Assembly (NCBI GenBank): GCA_964034945.1
Contig: OZ035962.1
Span: 74,167,597-74,231,596, forward strand
Origin: Chrysopilus asiliformis
Taxonomy: Eukaryota; Arthropoda; Insecta; Diptera; Rhagionidae
Length of the DNA: 64,000 nucleotides
Direction: 5' to 3'
Both the position numbers and the translations under genes were made by a program. Shown here in pieces: positions 33,279 through 44,600 of this stretch. The notes under the pieces were generated by a model that worked only from the letters and a program-made list of their open reading frames with translations, made no database searches and was not told the origin of the DNA. Positions within the stretch are counted from its first letter, which is position 1. The number at the start of each line of letters is the position of its first letter.

Positions 33279-35047
33279 CATTTCGCATGCTAAGCTTTAG
33301 CTTAAGCGCTCAAGTTTGGTGGCTTAAATAAACGGAAATTTAAACTCAGTTTAAGGACTAAACCAGCACTGTGAAACAGTAAAAACAGTTAAGCGAAAGC
33401 TTAAACCAAATTCGAAGCTTAAGCTTGCACTGTGAAACCGGGTGTAAGTAGTGGAGATAAGCATTATTATTGGTTACTATAAACATTTTTGTATTGTTTG
33501 TAATAAACATTTTTCTTGTTTTTTTTTGCGTTTGCGTCAAATCTCGTTTGTGATGAATATTCTTTTTTTTTCAGTGTTGCAATTAATCGTTTCGCAAGTA
33601 GCATTAGACATGTACCTTAACTCTTGAAGCTATAATGTGCTTATAATAAATTTAAAAAAAAATGTTTGTGCAAATATTCAAGAGTTTTATTGTACAGTAC
33701 ATACAAAAGATTTGTCATCATATTTACATGTTGTACACTAGGTACTGAAATCATAACCAAGATCCGCTTATAAGATTATGCCCTCATACTGAATGTTGAG
33801 AATAAATGATAATGCGACGATTTTGTGTTAAAAGTGCACAGAATGAATTAAGTTCGGTCATTTTTAACATTAGAACCCATTTTAAACTTTTTATTGTAGA
33901 AAAAGTTTTTTTTTTTGCTATATTCATTTTGCCTGCAGAAAAGAAACATAAATTAAACAAAAAAAGTCATAAAAAAAAGTGCGCGATATGTGGAAAAAAT
34001 ATTTTGTTTGAAAAGTTTTTCCCAACTGATATGCACATGATATCAAATGTAGGATTAGACAGTTTTAAACTGTACAAAAGTCAAAAGTGGAATGATAAAA
34101 AGTTAACCATTTATTTAAAAGGGCTATGAATTTGATTAAAACATCTGTTTTTGTTGTAAATCCCATTTTATGCAAGCAATGCCCGAAGGTATAAAATGTT
34201 TTTTTTATCGTTTCAAATAGTTACTAACGATAACAAGCGGTTAAAAAAAATTGTAATAAAACTTGTTAAATTGTTTACAATGAAACTTTATAGATGATAT
34301 CCTAATATATGTGTATAAATTGTCACTTAGATTATTTATTTTTAGTTGCCGTTTTCTCTTAAGACTTAATATTTATACTCTTTACCCAAAAAGCATTTGT
34401 AATGCTCGGCCCGTATCGGTTACTAGAAACAACTATTATGGCATTTACCTACAACAGGAACCTATTAGATACATTTGAGAAACATCATTCTGCGTTATTT
34501 TATGAAAAATTGAATTACAATTTTCATGATTAAGTACCGTTTGCACCAACGAAATTTTCAAACTTATATAAAACTTAAATTATTTAAGTCCCAGAATTTC
34601 TATGGATTAAATAGTTTAACCGCAACCTTATTTTTCAAGAATAGTACGCGCAAACGGGCCTAAATGGTGACGAGTTGCATTGCCACAATAAAGTTGCGAG
34701 TGATAGATACATCAGGGTTTCAGAAACTCAAGCCGAAGTTCCCAGAACGTGGCACAGGCATCTATTTTGTGCTCAGAATATCAAATGTCAAATTCAGTGT
34801 GAATGTGTTGTGCTTGTAATTGACTTGTGTTTCGATTTCTCATTTGGTAGCCGAAAATATTCGAATGAAAAGATAATTTAAGTAAATAATGCCTGAAAAG
34901 AATGGGAAAATGTATTTATATGAGGAAGGATGTAGGACTTGATTGTTAATGACTTCGTAAAACGTGAAATTCGGATTGAAATGTCATTACCCCTTCGACC
35001 AACAGTTTTGTGCTTTTTCCCACAAAAAATGTGATTTTTAGGTTTGT
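33279..35047. other. 1.8-kb stretch, no gene confirmed
   Basis: A 107-codon ATG frame at 33806-34129 (+) is Lys/Phe/Ile-rich with a lone C-x2-C (CAICG). In such AT-rich DNA one or two frames of this length are expected by chance, and nothing else supports it. Confidence 0.35.
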
Positions 35048-35216
35048 GTCAATTCTAGGGGCTGCAATACCGGAAACCGGTTTACCGGTTTACCGGTTTT
35101 ACCGGCCAATTTTACTACCGAAATTACCGGTAAATTTTTTTAAAAAATACCGGTATTTCGGTATTTTTTTGTATTAGTTTGGCGGGCTTAGCGGTCCAAT
35201 TTTAAGAAATAAAAGC

Positions 35217-35916
35217 AAAAGTTGTGTTTTAATTTTCCAGCCTGACGTTTCGAGCCTTGTTTTGGTTCATCTTCAAAGGCGTTAAACGATCATTTAAATG
35301 CAATATGTTATAACTGTTAATATTTAGCCGTAAAAACTTTGTGGAAATGTTACATTGAGGGTATTCACAATCCTCTTCGGTATTCGGTATTCGATATTTT
35401 CGGTAATATTAAAAGACTGAAAATATTCTGCTGTGAACATCCCATAGCACAGATTTGAGAACAGCGCTTTTACAAATAAAAGCAAAATACGTGACCAAAT
35501 CATGAACTGCGAATTTGATTGTAAAATATGTCACATACCTTTAAATCCATGTTTGATGTATTCTTTTGAATTTTTATTGTGGCAACGGCTATCAAAATCG
35601 AAAAAAATTGCAGTCCGATGAGATAACCAGCGAAAAAATTTGACAACTAAAAACATTACTAGCGCCACCCGCGGTTGATTCTTGATACCGAATACCGAGG
35701 CTGAAAAACACGACTCGAGGCATGTATACAATTACCGAATCCGGTAATTCATTTTTACATGAACCAAGTTACCGTCTCGGTAAAAATCTGTTAAATTTGA
35801 CTGAATTACCGAGCGGTAAATTTACCCGCATTTTAAAAGACGACTGTGAATTCCCTGATTAAAAATGAGCCAAAACAAGGCTCGAAACGTCAGGCTGAAA
35901 ATTAAAACACAACTTC
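35217..35916. repeat. Inverted pair of a GACGTTTCGAGCC segment (possible Penelope-like ends)
   Basis: 35222-35275 (AGTTGTGTTTTAATTTT, CAGCCTGACGTTTCGAGCC, TTGTTTTGGTTCATC) is repeated in reverse at 35868-35916 (GATGAGCC-like, CTCGAAACGTCAGGCTG). The 'CGAAACGTCAGGC' word next to a 'CTTCAAAGGCG' stretch resembles, from memory, the ends of Penelope-like retroelements. No reverse transcriptase or GIY-YIG frame is present. Confidence 0.45.
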
Positions 35917-35934
35917 TGGTAATTTTTTTTTCTA

Positions 35935-36510
35935 TGAAGACCTCGGTGCAAAAAGCGGTCATCCCCACTTTTTCAAATTTTTCAGGAGAGACAAAAAAGA
36001 TATTAGCGTGAAGTTTTTGCTCTGGGACAAAGTTAAAAAATTACAATTTAAATCAAACATGTATTCTTACATCGTTTTAATTTGAGAAAATTTATATTTT
36101 TTTTTTTTTTCGAAAAAGTTATAGACATTTTAAATTTTGGAGATAGCTGTTTCTGGCACCCAAGAGGATATTAGCGGTTTTCAAAATGCATTATTGGCTA
36201 CAAAATACAGTCCAAAATATGTTTAATAGCGTTTAAAAATAAACAAATAAAAAAATATTCAATTTCACAAAACAAAACTCTCAGAAAAAATTAAAGATTT
36301 TTTGAAAAAAAAATTCTGCGTCAAATTATATGAAACAATGCTTTCAGTCGTCTCCTTTTCTTTAATAACTTTTTACACAGTCCTCCAACGAGTCCGGAGT
36401 TTGCAGCCAAATATGCTCGGAGTTTGCAAAAATTTTATTCTTGCGCCAACTGCAATAACTCATTTTCGTCAAAAAGTGGAGGTGACCGCTTTTTGCACCG
36501 AGGTCTTCAA
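35935..36510. repeat. Inverted repeat block, 39-bp arms
   Basis: TGAAGACCTCGGTGCAAAAA GCGGTCA (35935-35961, given in parts) and its reverse TGACCGCTTTTTGCACCGAG GTCTTCA near 36484-36510 bracket an AT-rich interior. The open frame 36302-36550 crosses the right arm and is not supported as a gene. Confidence 0.6.
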
Positions 36511-36686
36511 ATGTTTTAATGAAATAACTTATGATAATGGGCTTTTCTGATAATTCAAAAATGTCAAAATCGTAAATTTTTTTGTAAAAATCTTAATTAT
36601 CGAAAAAGCCCAATATTTACAAGCTTTCCGAATGTAAGAGCAAACTGAAGTATACTTCTAGTATATGTACATAAGTAAATGATAAA

Positions 36687-36953
36687 ATATCGTCGACTAA
36701 AAGTGAAATTGTGCTAAGTCTATTATACCAAATTTGACAGAAGAGCAATAAAAACCCTTGTTAAATCATTTTAATTTTCATTTGAAGAAAACAGAGTCTT
36801 ATTTAAAGAAAACTTAGCCCAATTTTTTCCATTTAAAGAAAACTCAGTGTTTTATTGAAAGAGAATTAAAACGATTTAACAAGGTTTTCATTGCTCTTCT
36901 AGAAAATTATAGCAAATGGACTTAGCACAATTTCACTTTTAGCCGACGATATT
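36687..36953. repeat. Foldback, arms over 100 bp
   Basis: AATATCGTCGACTAAAAGTG and TTGTGCTAAGTC in the left arm pair with GACTTAGCACAA and CACTTTTAGCCGACGATATT in the right. The central region (GAAGAGCAATAAAAACC, TTGTTAAATC) pairs as well. Confidence 0.7.
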
Positions 36954-37280
36954 ACATTAGAGAAAAAAAAATCAAAACAAAACAGAAAAGAAAAATTGTA
37001 GCAGTAATTAATGTATTTTGGTTTTATTATTGAATTGTTATAATTATGTGTTCTTGTTTTCTTGATTTTATGATTTACACTATAAATATTATAAAATTAT
37101 TGTTACTTATTTCTTCGTACGTTCTTTTTTTCCTCTCACTGTCACTAATATGCTATACATGATTTGTTTTATCTAAATAGCGATTTACCGGTAAATACCG
37201 GTAAACCGGTTTTTACTAAAAATATTTACCGTTTACCGGTAAATCCGAAACCCGGTATTTTTGCAGGCCCTAGTCAATTC

Positions 37281-37905
37281 CCTATTTCGGTCAATTTATG
37301 CTTCGTCGATTTATACTCTCCTGGTACATAGAATTAATTAAAAAAGGAGTGTATGAATTTTGATTTCTTGGCATGTTTGTCATTGTTTACAAAAAAGCGG
37401 CCTGAAACCGCTGTCAACAGTATGAGCGAGTAAGCATGATTCCTTTGCGAGACAGGAACATATTCAAGTTGTGTAAAAAAAACTCTGTAATTCTACTAGG
37501 AGGTGTTGGCCGAGTAGCTAAATTAAAGGTTAGAGTTTGTTGCTATACAGTACCCAAAAAAAATGCTTTTCGGAACTGTAGGAGGCATCCGAAATTAAAA
37601 CACAACGATGTTACTTTGAGTATGCTTTATCAACGAATGCCTTTTCACATTTTAAATTTCGAACTGCTTCGACCGTTAGCGGTATTCTTTCCAAATTACT
37701 GTTAGTGTTTACGATACCGAAAGATTTGAAATAATATGCTATTGAATACTACCGAACGCTTTTGTCAACTTTAAAAAACGTCAGATTGGTTATATTGTAT
37801 GTAGTATCCGAATGAAGTGGTTTAAGCGTTGTGAAACCTTGAATTAAGGACTGTAAAGTTACCACGACTTTAGGGTGTTTTTAATGAGACCCTGTTTCTA
37901 CTTTA
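37281..37905. other. Spacer, no gene recognised
   Basis: An 89-codon frame at 37436-37705 (+) has mixed composition and includes CCYTVPKKNAFRNCRRHPK, but I see no family, promoter or splice context to support it. Confidence 0.3.
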
Positions 37906-38480
37906 CTCAGAGAAAAAATTGGTTATATGGATAAAATCGTTGTTCAATTAACAATTTTTTTATTTATTTATTTACTATCAGCCATACAGAGCAGTTCTCA
38001 TAGACTATACAAATTAAAGTTAAAATGCAATAAAAACAAAAAAATGATAGTAGATTTAGTTTTAACAATTTTATAAATTCTTCTTTAACACATCTGTTAT
38101 CCTACGTCAACCAACAAAATAATTTTGTTAAATTAACGAAGGGAAATTTATTCTTCGGTAAATGAAAAATTGGTTATATGAATAAAATCATTGCTAAATT
38201 AACAATTTTTTTATTAAAATCACAAAAAAATTATCAATTGGAGCAAATGTTTTTGGAAGGAAATGTTTGTTCAACAAAAAAAATTGTTGTTTTAACAAAA
38301 ATAAACTTACAAATGATGTTTCGTTAAATCAATAAAACAATTGTGAAATTAAAAATACTTAATTTGTTAAAATGACCAAAAATTGTTTTATTTACAATTT
38401 TTTTGTTTTTCAAACAGTTCGTTTATCAATTTAACAAAAAAAAATGTGTCGGAATTTAACAAAACAAATTTTGTCAATAA
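37906..38480. repeat. AATTGTTAA-rich repeat with a non-LTR tail insertion
   Basis: A 48-bp segment (AAAATTGGTTATATGGATAA, AATCGTTG, TTAACAATTTTTTT) occurs at 37914-37962 and again at 38163-38211. The start ACTCAGAGAAAAA recalls the TIR at 2433. At 37962-38056 a short block ending in (TTTA)n reads, on the minus strand, as the 3' tail of a non-LTR element (TATAGTCTATGAGAACTGCT...(AAAT)n). The tail assignment is tentative. Confidence 0.45.
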
Positions 38481-38509
38481 GAGCCAGGTTTTTTTTTTTT
38501 TTTTTTTTG

Positions 38510-38935
38510 ATTGTTTGGGCCACTGCCGGACTAGAGTCTTGGATTCTCTACAGTTACGTTTTGCCAAAATGGGATGGCCAAGTTCTTGAACGGGCAAAAT
38601 CGGATCATTCCTTCTCGCCACACGAAATATTTTTTTCCAATTTTCTCGAAAACGGTGAGTCGTATTTAAAAATTTATTAAGGTAAAATGTGTTTAGAATA
38701 GTATTTCACATAACTCATGCATACATAAAAATCCATATGAACCACTCTTTACTGCCTCCCCCTATTTTCATATTTCCTCGAAAACGGTGCATCTTATCGG
38801 AAAATATAACGCAAAAATGTGTGTAGAATATGAGTTTACATAACCGTTTCAAAATTCAATCGGACCACTGCTACAAATGGTTTTTTCAATGAAACATTTT
38901 GTCTGTCCTCATATAGAGTATTTGTTTTTCTTTTT
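38510..38935 (+). repeat. Dispersed repeat family B, middle and tail
   Basis: Begins just after an 18-base T run. Contains TCTACAGTTACGTTTTGCC, AAGTTCTTGAACGGGC, two 'TTTCTCGAAAACGGTG' units and ends ACATTTTGTCTGTCCTCATA. The overlapping frames across it on both strands are repeat translations. Confidence 0.65.
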
Positions 38936-40365
38936 ATTTTAGTAAGTGAGGGTATTCTTAAATTTCTCAATTCAAAAGAAAAAGTTACAAACCTGTCACT
39001 GTTTGAGTTCATAGAAAATTAATCGATTTTCTTACAATATCGCCTCAAGATCGAAAAGCCATTCATATTTAATGTGACGTAGGATGTTGCTAAAATATTT
39101 ATTTGGTGCCAATATCTGATCCCAGTTAAGACAAACATAAAGGTAAACTCTATATTTGCTCTAAAACAATATTGAATATTGTTTAAAGTCAAAGGTTATA
39201 ATATTTGAGAAAAGTAAAATGTCAAAACATAAATAACATCAAATTTGTTGTTGTGGAAATTATCCGGAAGGTCGTTTTGACATTGATATTTTAACATTTA
39301 ATTAAGATCTAGAACTGAAAACTGTTTTAGATTTTCTCACACACGTAATCTTTAATACAGGGATTAGATTACTGGATAGAGGAATACAGCCATGATAAGA
39401 CTATGATTTCATGGTAGAGGTTAAAATAACTGTGATATATGATATGTCTGTAATAGAATCTTATATTTTTACGGCCGAGAAAATGTTGTCTCTAGTAGTT
39501 TTGAACAAAAAATAAATGTTTACATTCGCGGAAATGTAAAATTTGATCAATTAATGGTTGACAAAAATGTAGTTGTTATTTTCTCCCAAACTTCAATCCG
39601 AAACTTCATTTCAGACTCCCTTACGAATTTTGAAAGTAATATTACGACTAATATTACGTGCGCCCAGGTAAGTGGTCCCAATCGTGCACACAGGATTTTA
39701 TTTTGACGGGAAGTTTGGGGTCGAATGGTGGTAGATGTTTCATAGCTAAACGTAATACTCCGGGCTTAATTACATATCTGGATTATAAAAAAAATTAAAT
39801 TATTTTTTGACTTTAAAAATATATCGGAAAGAGGCCTCTATTACAATATATGTTTTTATAGTCAGACACATTTAGTAAACCTTCAATTATTCGGCTATTC
39901 AAGTAGCGTGACTGGTGAAAGATTTCTCTCAGATATGAAGTGGTCAGGGTTCGAATCTTGATTGCGTCGGATTTTTTTTTTCTTGCAAAGTGTATTTAAA
40001 ACGTGTATTTATAGATGTTTATATATGTGGCGCTCAGAGCGAAGGGGAACTAACCTCAAAAATGATTTTTCCGAATATATGACTTTTAACATGTTGAAGA
40101 AATTGTCCGCGAATTGGTGCTTAAATTGGCATTAAAAAAAATTGCGTTTCAGGGGAAATACACCTAAGATAACATACTTTTATTCAACTAAAGAAAAAAA
40201 TATATATTGTGACCAAAATTTAATCTTTGGCTTTAGATATATTTGTTAAAAGAAATTTATAAAAATTGCATTTTCACAGCATTAAAAACATAACAAAAAA
40301 GAAATCGAATAAATTCAAAATTATGAAGAAAATAAGGTAGATTTTTTTATGAGCCTAAGATGACA
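38936..40365. other. 1.4-kb stretch, one tRNA-like segment
   Basis: Mostly AT-rich, unrecognised sequence. Direct words CCTAAGAT(A/G)ACATACT near 40164 and 40352 bracket its right end and may relate to the PHD-containing transposon relic that follows. Confidence 0.35.
39895..39985 (+). other. tRNA-like / pol III promoter-like segment
   Basis: TAGCGTGACTGG (A-box-like) is followed about 50 bases later by GGGTTCGAATC (B-box-like) and then a nine-base T run. Stems do not fold into a proper tRNA, so this would be a tRNA relic or SINE head at best. Confidence 0.25.
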
Positions 40366-40367
40366 TA

Positions 40368-40560
40368 CTATGCTAGTCTTTGATTTCCCGTTACATCAAA
40401 GCATCGTGTGTGACCCCATTTCGAACATATTTGGCAGTAGATCCATTGTTCTTCTGATTTCGATTTACTAAATAAAGCATTACAGTAGAGGCACGCTAAA
40501 TCGTCGTCTTCAAAAACGCCAGTCTCGTCGTCTTGGTGATATAATAGGTGATATAATAGA
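40368..40560 (-). pseudogene. PHD-type zinc finger tail of a DDE transposase
   Basis: The minus frame gives DDETGVFEDDDLACLYCNAL, then EEQWIYCQICSKWGHTRC before a stop. Ligands follow C-x2-C-x15-C-x2-C-x4-H-x2-C with the W.xC..C..W.H..C pattern. This is the short C-terminal finger seen after an acidic stretch in many insect pogo/Tigger- and PiggyBac-like transposases. The catalytic domain is absent: the frame runs into a family B repeat at about 40600. The relic is judged to be 5'-truncated. Confidence 0.6.
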
Positions 40561-40604
40561 GTAAGTACGGCTATATGTACACCTTCTTTTATTTTCATAA
40601 AAAA

Positions 40605-41165
40605 TCATTAGTTTAAACATAACAAAAGCTATAATTGCCAATCTGGCAATCATTGGAGACCCGTATGGCGATATTCGTATCAAAATTCGAACAGCTGTAC
40701 CAAAATTCCACTTTGAAGTCAAACTTTCCAATAAGATTTTTTTAAATTTATTCTAATCGGATTTTGATGTATGGGAGTTTTATGTAGAATCATATCCTAA
40801 ATAACTTTTGTTCTTGCACTTCTTTGATGAGATGCATAGTTTTTGAGATATTCACAAAAAACGATTTCGTTCGTATGGGGGGTACCCCCCTAATGGTCCA
40901 TTTTTGCCCATTAACGAACTTAGCCTCACATTTTACGAAAAACGGATCCACGCAAAATTTCAAGTCTCTAGCTCAATCCGTACGCCCGCAATCCGCGCCA
41001 CAGACAGACGGACAGACAGACAGACGGACGGGCATGCAAAAATTAATTATTTTTATCATTCTAATCACACTGGTGTAATTCATTTTTTTGTGCGATGACG
41101 GGATCTTGGCGTTACAAACGGTAAGGCAAAGTTAATATACCCTTTGGTTTCACCATACGGGTATA
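40605..41165 (-). repeat. Dispersed repeat family B, near-complete copy
   Basis: Reversed order: hairpin TATACCCGTATGGTGAAACC / GGTTTCACCATACGGGTATA, ACGCCAAGATCCCGTCATCG, TACACCAGTGTGATTAGAAT, (GTCCGTCT)n at 41005-41035, GCGCGGATTGCGGGCGTACG, GGGGGTACCCCCC palindrome near 40880, and GGCAATTATAGCTTTTGTTA at the end. Highly similar to 49983-50505. Confidence 0.85.
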
Positions 41166-41310
41166 AAAAACAATTATGTTAGAATTTCGTTTACGATACC
41201 TCCAGAGGCTTGCCTATAAAATTCCACAGCAATGTTACCAATCATAAACATAAAAACAAAAATATGATCAAAAAAGTACACTAACTGAAAAAGTAGTGCT
41301 TCAAAAAATT

Positions 41311-42172
41311 GGCGGGTAATGTGTTTCTTCCATACAAATATTTAACCTCTGGAGCCCAATGAACGCAACGCGAACGCAACTCCAACGCTGTGAACTGTCA
41401 CGCAGCGGAGCATTTCAGCGGCAGAGCCCAATTGGCATCTCGTGAAGTAATACAAGTGACATAATATAAAGTGGTATAAAGTTGGCAAAATTACAAAAAC
41501 GGATAATTGTGAAGCCATAATTTGCTTTGTTGGTCTTTATCTTTGTTATTTGTCTGTTATTGCACTAAGGCTATCAATTTTTCCTCGAACGACATTTCCC
41601 CAACTTCACTTTATGAACTGTCAACGCAGAATTCTGCGGCAAAGTTAGAAGTTTGCAAACTTTTGCGTTGTAGTTGCGTTCACTGCGTTCACTGTGCTCA
41701 CTTCAAATGATTTCTATGGAACAAACTTGTAAGTGACAGTTTCTGCGTTCGCGTTGCGTTCATTGGGCTCCAGGCATAAGGTGGGTAATGTGAAATACTG
41801 TTTCTTCCATTCAAATATTAAATATAGTGTGCCACATTAGCCGTTTTCACCATGACAAACCAAAAAAATGATTTCTTAGTCAAATTCGCCTCAATCCAAA
41901 AATGTTCCTTTCAAAAATCAAACGTGTTGTCTAAATAATCGTTCACTGATTCACAGTTAAAAAAACAACTTAAAATTGGCTTTCGAGATTCACAATAAAA
42001 TTTTGATTGTGCTCAAAAACGTCTTTCAGAAAATTCCGGTATAACCTGATAAAACATGGACTGGTCAACACCAACAATGGTTGCCGAATTTCACAAAAAA
42101 CAGTTTTGTATGTTTGATCATGCGATGCGACATCACATATCCGAGAAATGATAGTATACCACATTACCCGCC
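41311..42172. mobile_element. TIR element with GGCGGGTAATGTG ends
   Basis: GGCGGGTAATGTG at the left is mirrored at 42160-42172 (CACATTACCCGCC). A 45-bp segment beginning GG(C/T)GGGTAATGTG is duplicated in direct orientation (41311 and 41780), and the TAA-flanked MITE 41346-41776 was inserted between the two. No target duplication was fixed for the outer element. Confidence 0.55.
41346..41776. mobile_element. TAA-flanked MITE with CTGGAGCCCAATGAACGC ends
   Basis: TIR of about 30 bp (TGGAGCCCAATGAACGCAAC then GCGAACGCA). TAA lies at 41343-41345 and 41777-41779. Subterminal words AACTGTCAC and GCAACGCGAAC repeat in both orientations. The outermost three bases differ between ends. PIF/Harbinger-like by target length only. 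Confidence 0.75.
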
Positions 42173-43315
42173 TATATCACAATACCCGAACTTACTCTAA
42201 TACGCTTTTAAGGTGTTTGCGAGTTGTTCTTTTAGTGCATGTTTTATTGTTTTCCTGAAGTTGCAATTGCGCGTGTAGTTTATCGTTATTAATGTTCGAA
42301 CTACCAGTTAAAACATGAGAATATTGAAGATATGTCACCGTGCCCGGTTGAGCTCAAATGAAAAATATCAGCTGTGATCAACACAAAACTTTCCTCAACA
42401 ACATTTAGTTTCGGAAAAAATATGTAAAGACTATTTTTTGAAGTATGTATCTTGAGAACCATTAAAGATACGTAAGAACCGTTAAAGGAAAAAAATGCAG
42501 GAAATTTTATTTCCTTTGAATTTGGTAATAGTTACGTTTTGTTTAATGTTCTATAACACGGAACATTAAAAAAACGATCCAGAGTACCTAAGTGGGAAAT
42601 TTCATCGAGTTCGAATGGCAACTAACTTCACGTTGGTTACATCAGTAGGCCGTTACTGCTATATTTTCTTGATATAATCACGATTCGCTATCTCCCATGA
42701 TTAAAACTATTTCGCTGTCGAACAGAACCAACAAACCACCAACACAAAATCCTCAATTGAGAATAAAATGTCAGATTTTATTAAGTTGAAGTTAGCAGCA
42801 TTTCATTACCGTACATTACCGTATAAAATTTCCCTTTGTTCCAAGCGCTGTTCGAGATGAAAAGGTGGTGCAGGATTTTGTATGGAAAGCTTGTTCTGAA
42901 TTGCATTGTTCTGAACATTAAAAAAACGCAACTATTATACCACAACCAAAGAAAACCCAAATCCGAAGATTAAACAGTTTTTTTTATTTATTTTTTATTA
43001 TGGAACATGTATTGTTAATTTTTTTTTATTTCGTACGCAATATTATTATTTTATGTTTATAATTTTATTAAATGGATTTATTTAGAACCAATCTCCGTTT
43101 CTTTCATTAAATGTTTGCCTCATTTTAGACGGTTATTATGAACATATCTATGACTTTTCTTCACATTCCTTGATTCGATTTACACGATCTAAAAGTAAGT
43201 TGAACCAATCGCCCTTTTTCATATGCATTATGTGTCTTGTTTTACACGGTTTCAATTTACACGGATTTTCATGGAACGTATCTACCGTGTAAATCGAGGG
43301 ATGGGTGTATTCATT
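42173..43315. other. Spacer with old family A fragments
   Basis: Around 42425-42500 the words TATCTTGAGAACCATTAAAG and AACCGTTAAAGG match family A. At 43235-43290 ACACGG/CCGTGT words form a small hairpin. No exon recognised. Confidence 0.4.
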
Positions 43316-43830
43316 TTTTTCATAAAAGTGCATAGTTTTCGAGAGATTTTCAAAAAACTGATTTTTTTTCAAATATCTCGAGAACTATTAGGAACATAAA
43401 AAAAACCGTCAAAACAAAAAATTTCCACATTTTTTATAGTCTTCCAATTTTGTCACATTCAATTTTTCCCAAAAGCTCATAGGATTCGAAAAAAATTCAA
43501 AAAACTGTATTTTCTCAAAAAACCAAATTTTCACAAAAAAAAAATCAAAAAACTGTTATTTCTCAAACAATTGTGGGAGATATAGTTTTTGTATATACAT
43601 AGTTATAGCTACCGTTACTTTTCCAAAAGTTGACAGAAAGCTACGATTTTCGTAAAACTTATTCACAAAAAATTTCAAGTCGCTAGGTCAACGCGTTCTC
43701 GAGTTATTTAAGATATGCGAGAAACCCACAGACGGATACACGGACATCCTGATAATTTACCTTGAAACGAATTTCGTAGTGATCAGAAATTTTCGTCGAT
43801 CTCTGTCGATCTCCGCTATGAATACAATAC
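43316..43830 (-). repeat. Dispersed repeat family A
   Basis: Reversed: AAACGAATTTCGTTTCAAGG-like head, GGATGTCCGTGTATCCGTCT, ACTCGAGAACGCGTTGACC, TTGTGAATAAGTTTTACG, GGTAACGGTAGCTATAAC, then degenerate 'TTTTCGAAAAC' units. The segment near 43595-43610 is the unoccupied counterpart of the mariner insertion site at 22904. Confidence 0.75.
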
Positions 43831-44542
43831 TTTCCCTCTATAGAAAACGAGAGTAAAAATAATAGCTTTGTGAGTTGGACCAATTTTGTTCTCAACACCT
43901 CAAAAGTATGCAAAAGGGGTCCAAGCTGCATAGGACTTTTTTTTTAACAGTGGTGGGTTAGGTTATTACTTCATTTATAAACTTGATAACATCAAGTTTA
44001 TTTTTGACTGTGTTAATGTTAATAATATTACAATGTGTATGAAAATAATTTTTCAAAATTTTTACACTAAAGAGGAGTATAGAAAGTTAAAATGCCAAAT
44101 CGCGATTTTGTAGATTAGTCCCCTATTTCTCTAAATTAAGATTAGTATAAAATTAAAATTTTCTTCACATACCAATTGATGATTGTTTAATTTAGTACGT
44201 ATAACTAAAATTTTGATCAATAATTCTCAGATAATCGAATTCAGCAAAGTTAAATTGTATACTCGAGCACACCAAAAGTAGAGAAAACCCGTGAAAAATA
44301 AAGCAAATATATTGAATGAATAAATCAGAAAATCTAAAATCTAGACAAATTCAACCTCAGCCCAAATTAGCATCATAAATATTGTGTGATTATCTCTGTG
44401 TGAATTTCTCTGAAATCGAAAAGGGTATTTGGGACACACCTTTTTTATCCCACATGAATATTCATTAAGATCTTAATATTTTATGTATCAAAAGTTAAGA
44501 AATCTTATTTAATCTAGAATAAATAAAATATATGAAACTAAC
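43831..44542. other. Unique stretch, possible first intron
   Basis: No repeats recognised. If the exon at 44543-44600 is real, this is the start of its downstream intron on the minus strand. Confidence 0.35.
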
Positions 44543-44600
44543 CTTTGAGAAGGAATAACGTTGCTATAATTATCCACTTCGTACTCCACTTGTAATCCAT
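44543..44600 (-). CDS. Candidate first coding exon with signal peptide
   Basis: On the minus strand TATTCAACATGG gives a start codon in a good insect context. The exon codes for 19 residues plus one base: MDYKWSTKWIIIATLFLLK, a basic N-terminus followed by a hydrophobic core, as in a signal peptide or signal anchor. It ends AAAG|GTTAGT, close to the consensus splice donor, making a phase-1 intron. A first exon of this form is common in insect secreted proteins and cell-surface receptors with long introns. The surrounding 43.8-47.0 kb is free of the dispersed repeats found elsewhere, fitting a promoter/5' UTR region. No downstream exon was identified in the window, so the product cannot be named. 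A 58-bp exon can arise by chance. Confidence 0.4.

Larger units (their letters stand above)
35056..37272. mobile_element. 2.2-kb element with perfect 8-bp duplication (hAT-type)
   Basis: Left end TAGGGGCTGCAATACCGG, reversed right end TAGGGCCTGCAAAAATACCGG. The target duplication GTCAATTC is exact (35048-35055 and 37273-37280). ACCGGTAA words are dense near both ends and again at 35370-35410 and 35690-35840. The interior has no transposase; it holds at least three inverted-repeat blocks (35217-35916, 35935-36510, 36687-36953), likely nested insertions. Eight-base duplication with TAGGG ends fits hAT. Confidence 0.85.

Noticed and set aside
33806..34129. 107-codon ATG frame with one C-x2-C pair
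   Set aside because: In about 30% G+C DNA one or two frames of this size are expected in 64 kb; low-complexity composition and no context.
39895..39985. Intact tRNA gene
   Set aside because: Box-like words are present but the T stem and anticodon stem do not pair, so no functional tRNA is supported.
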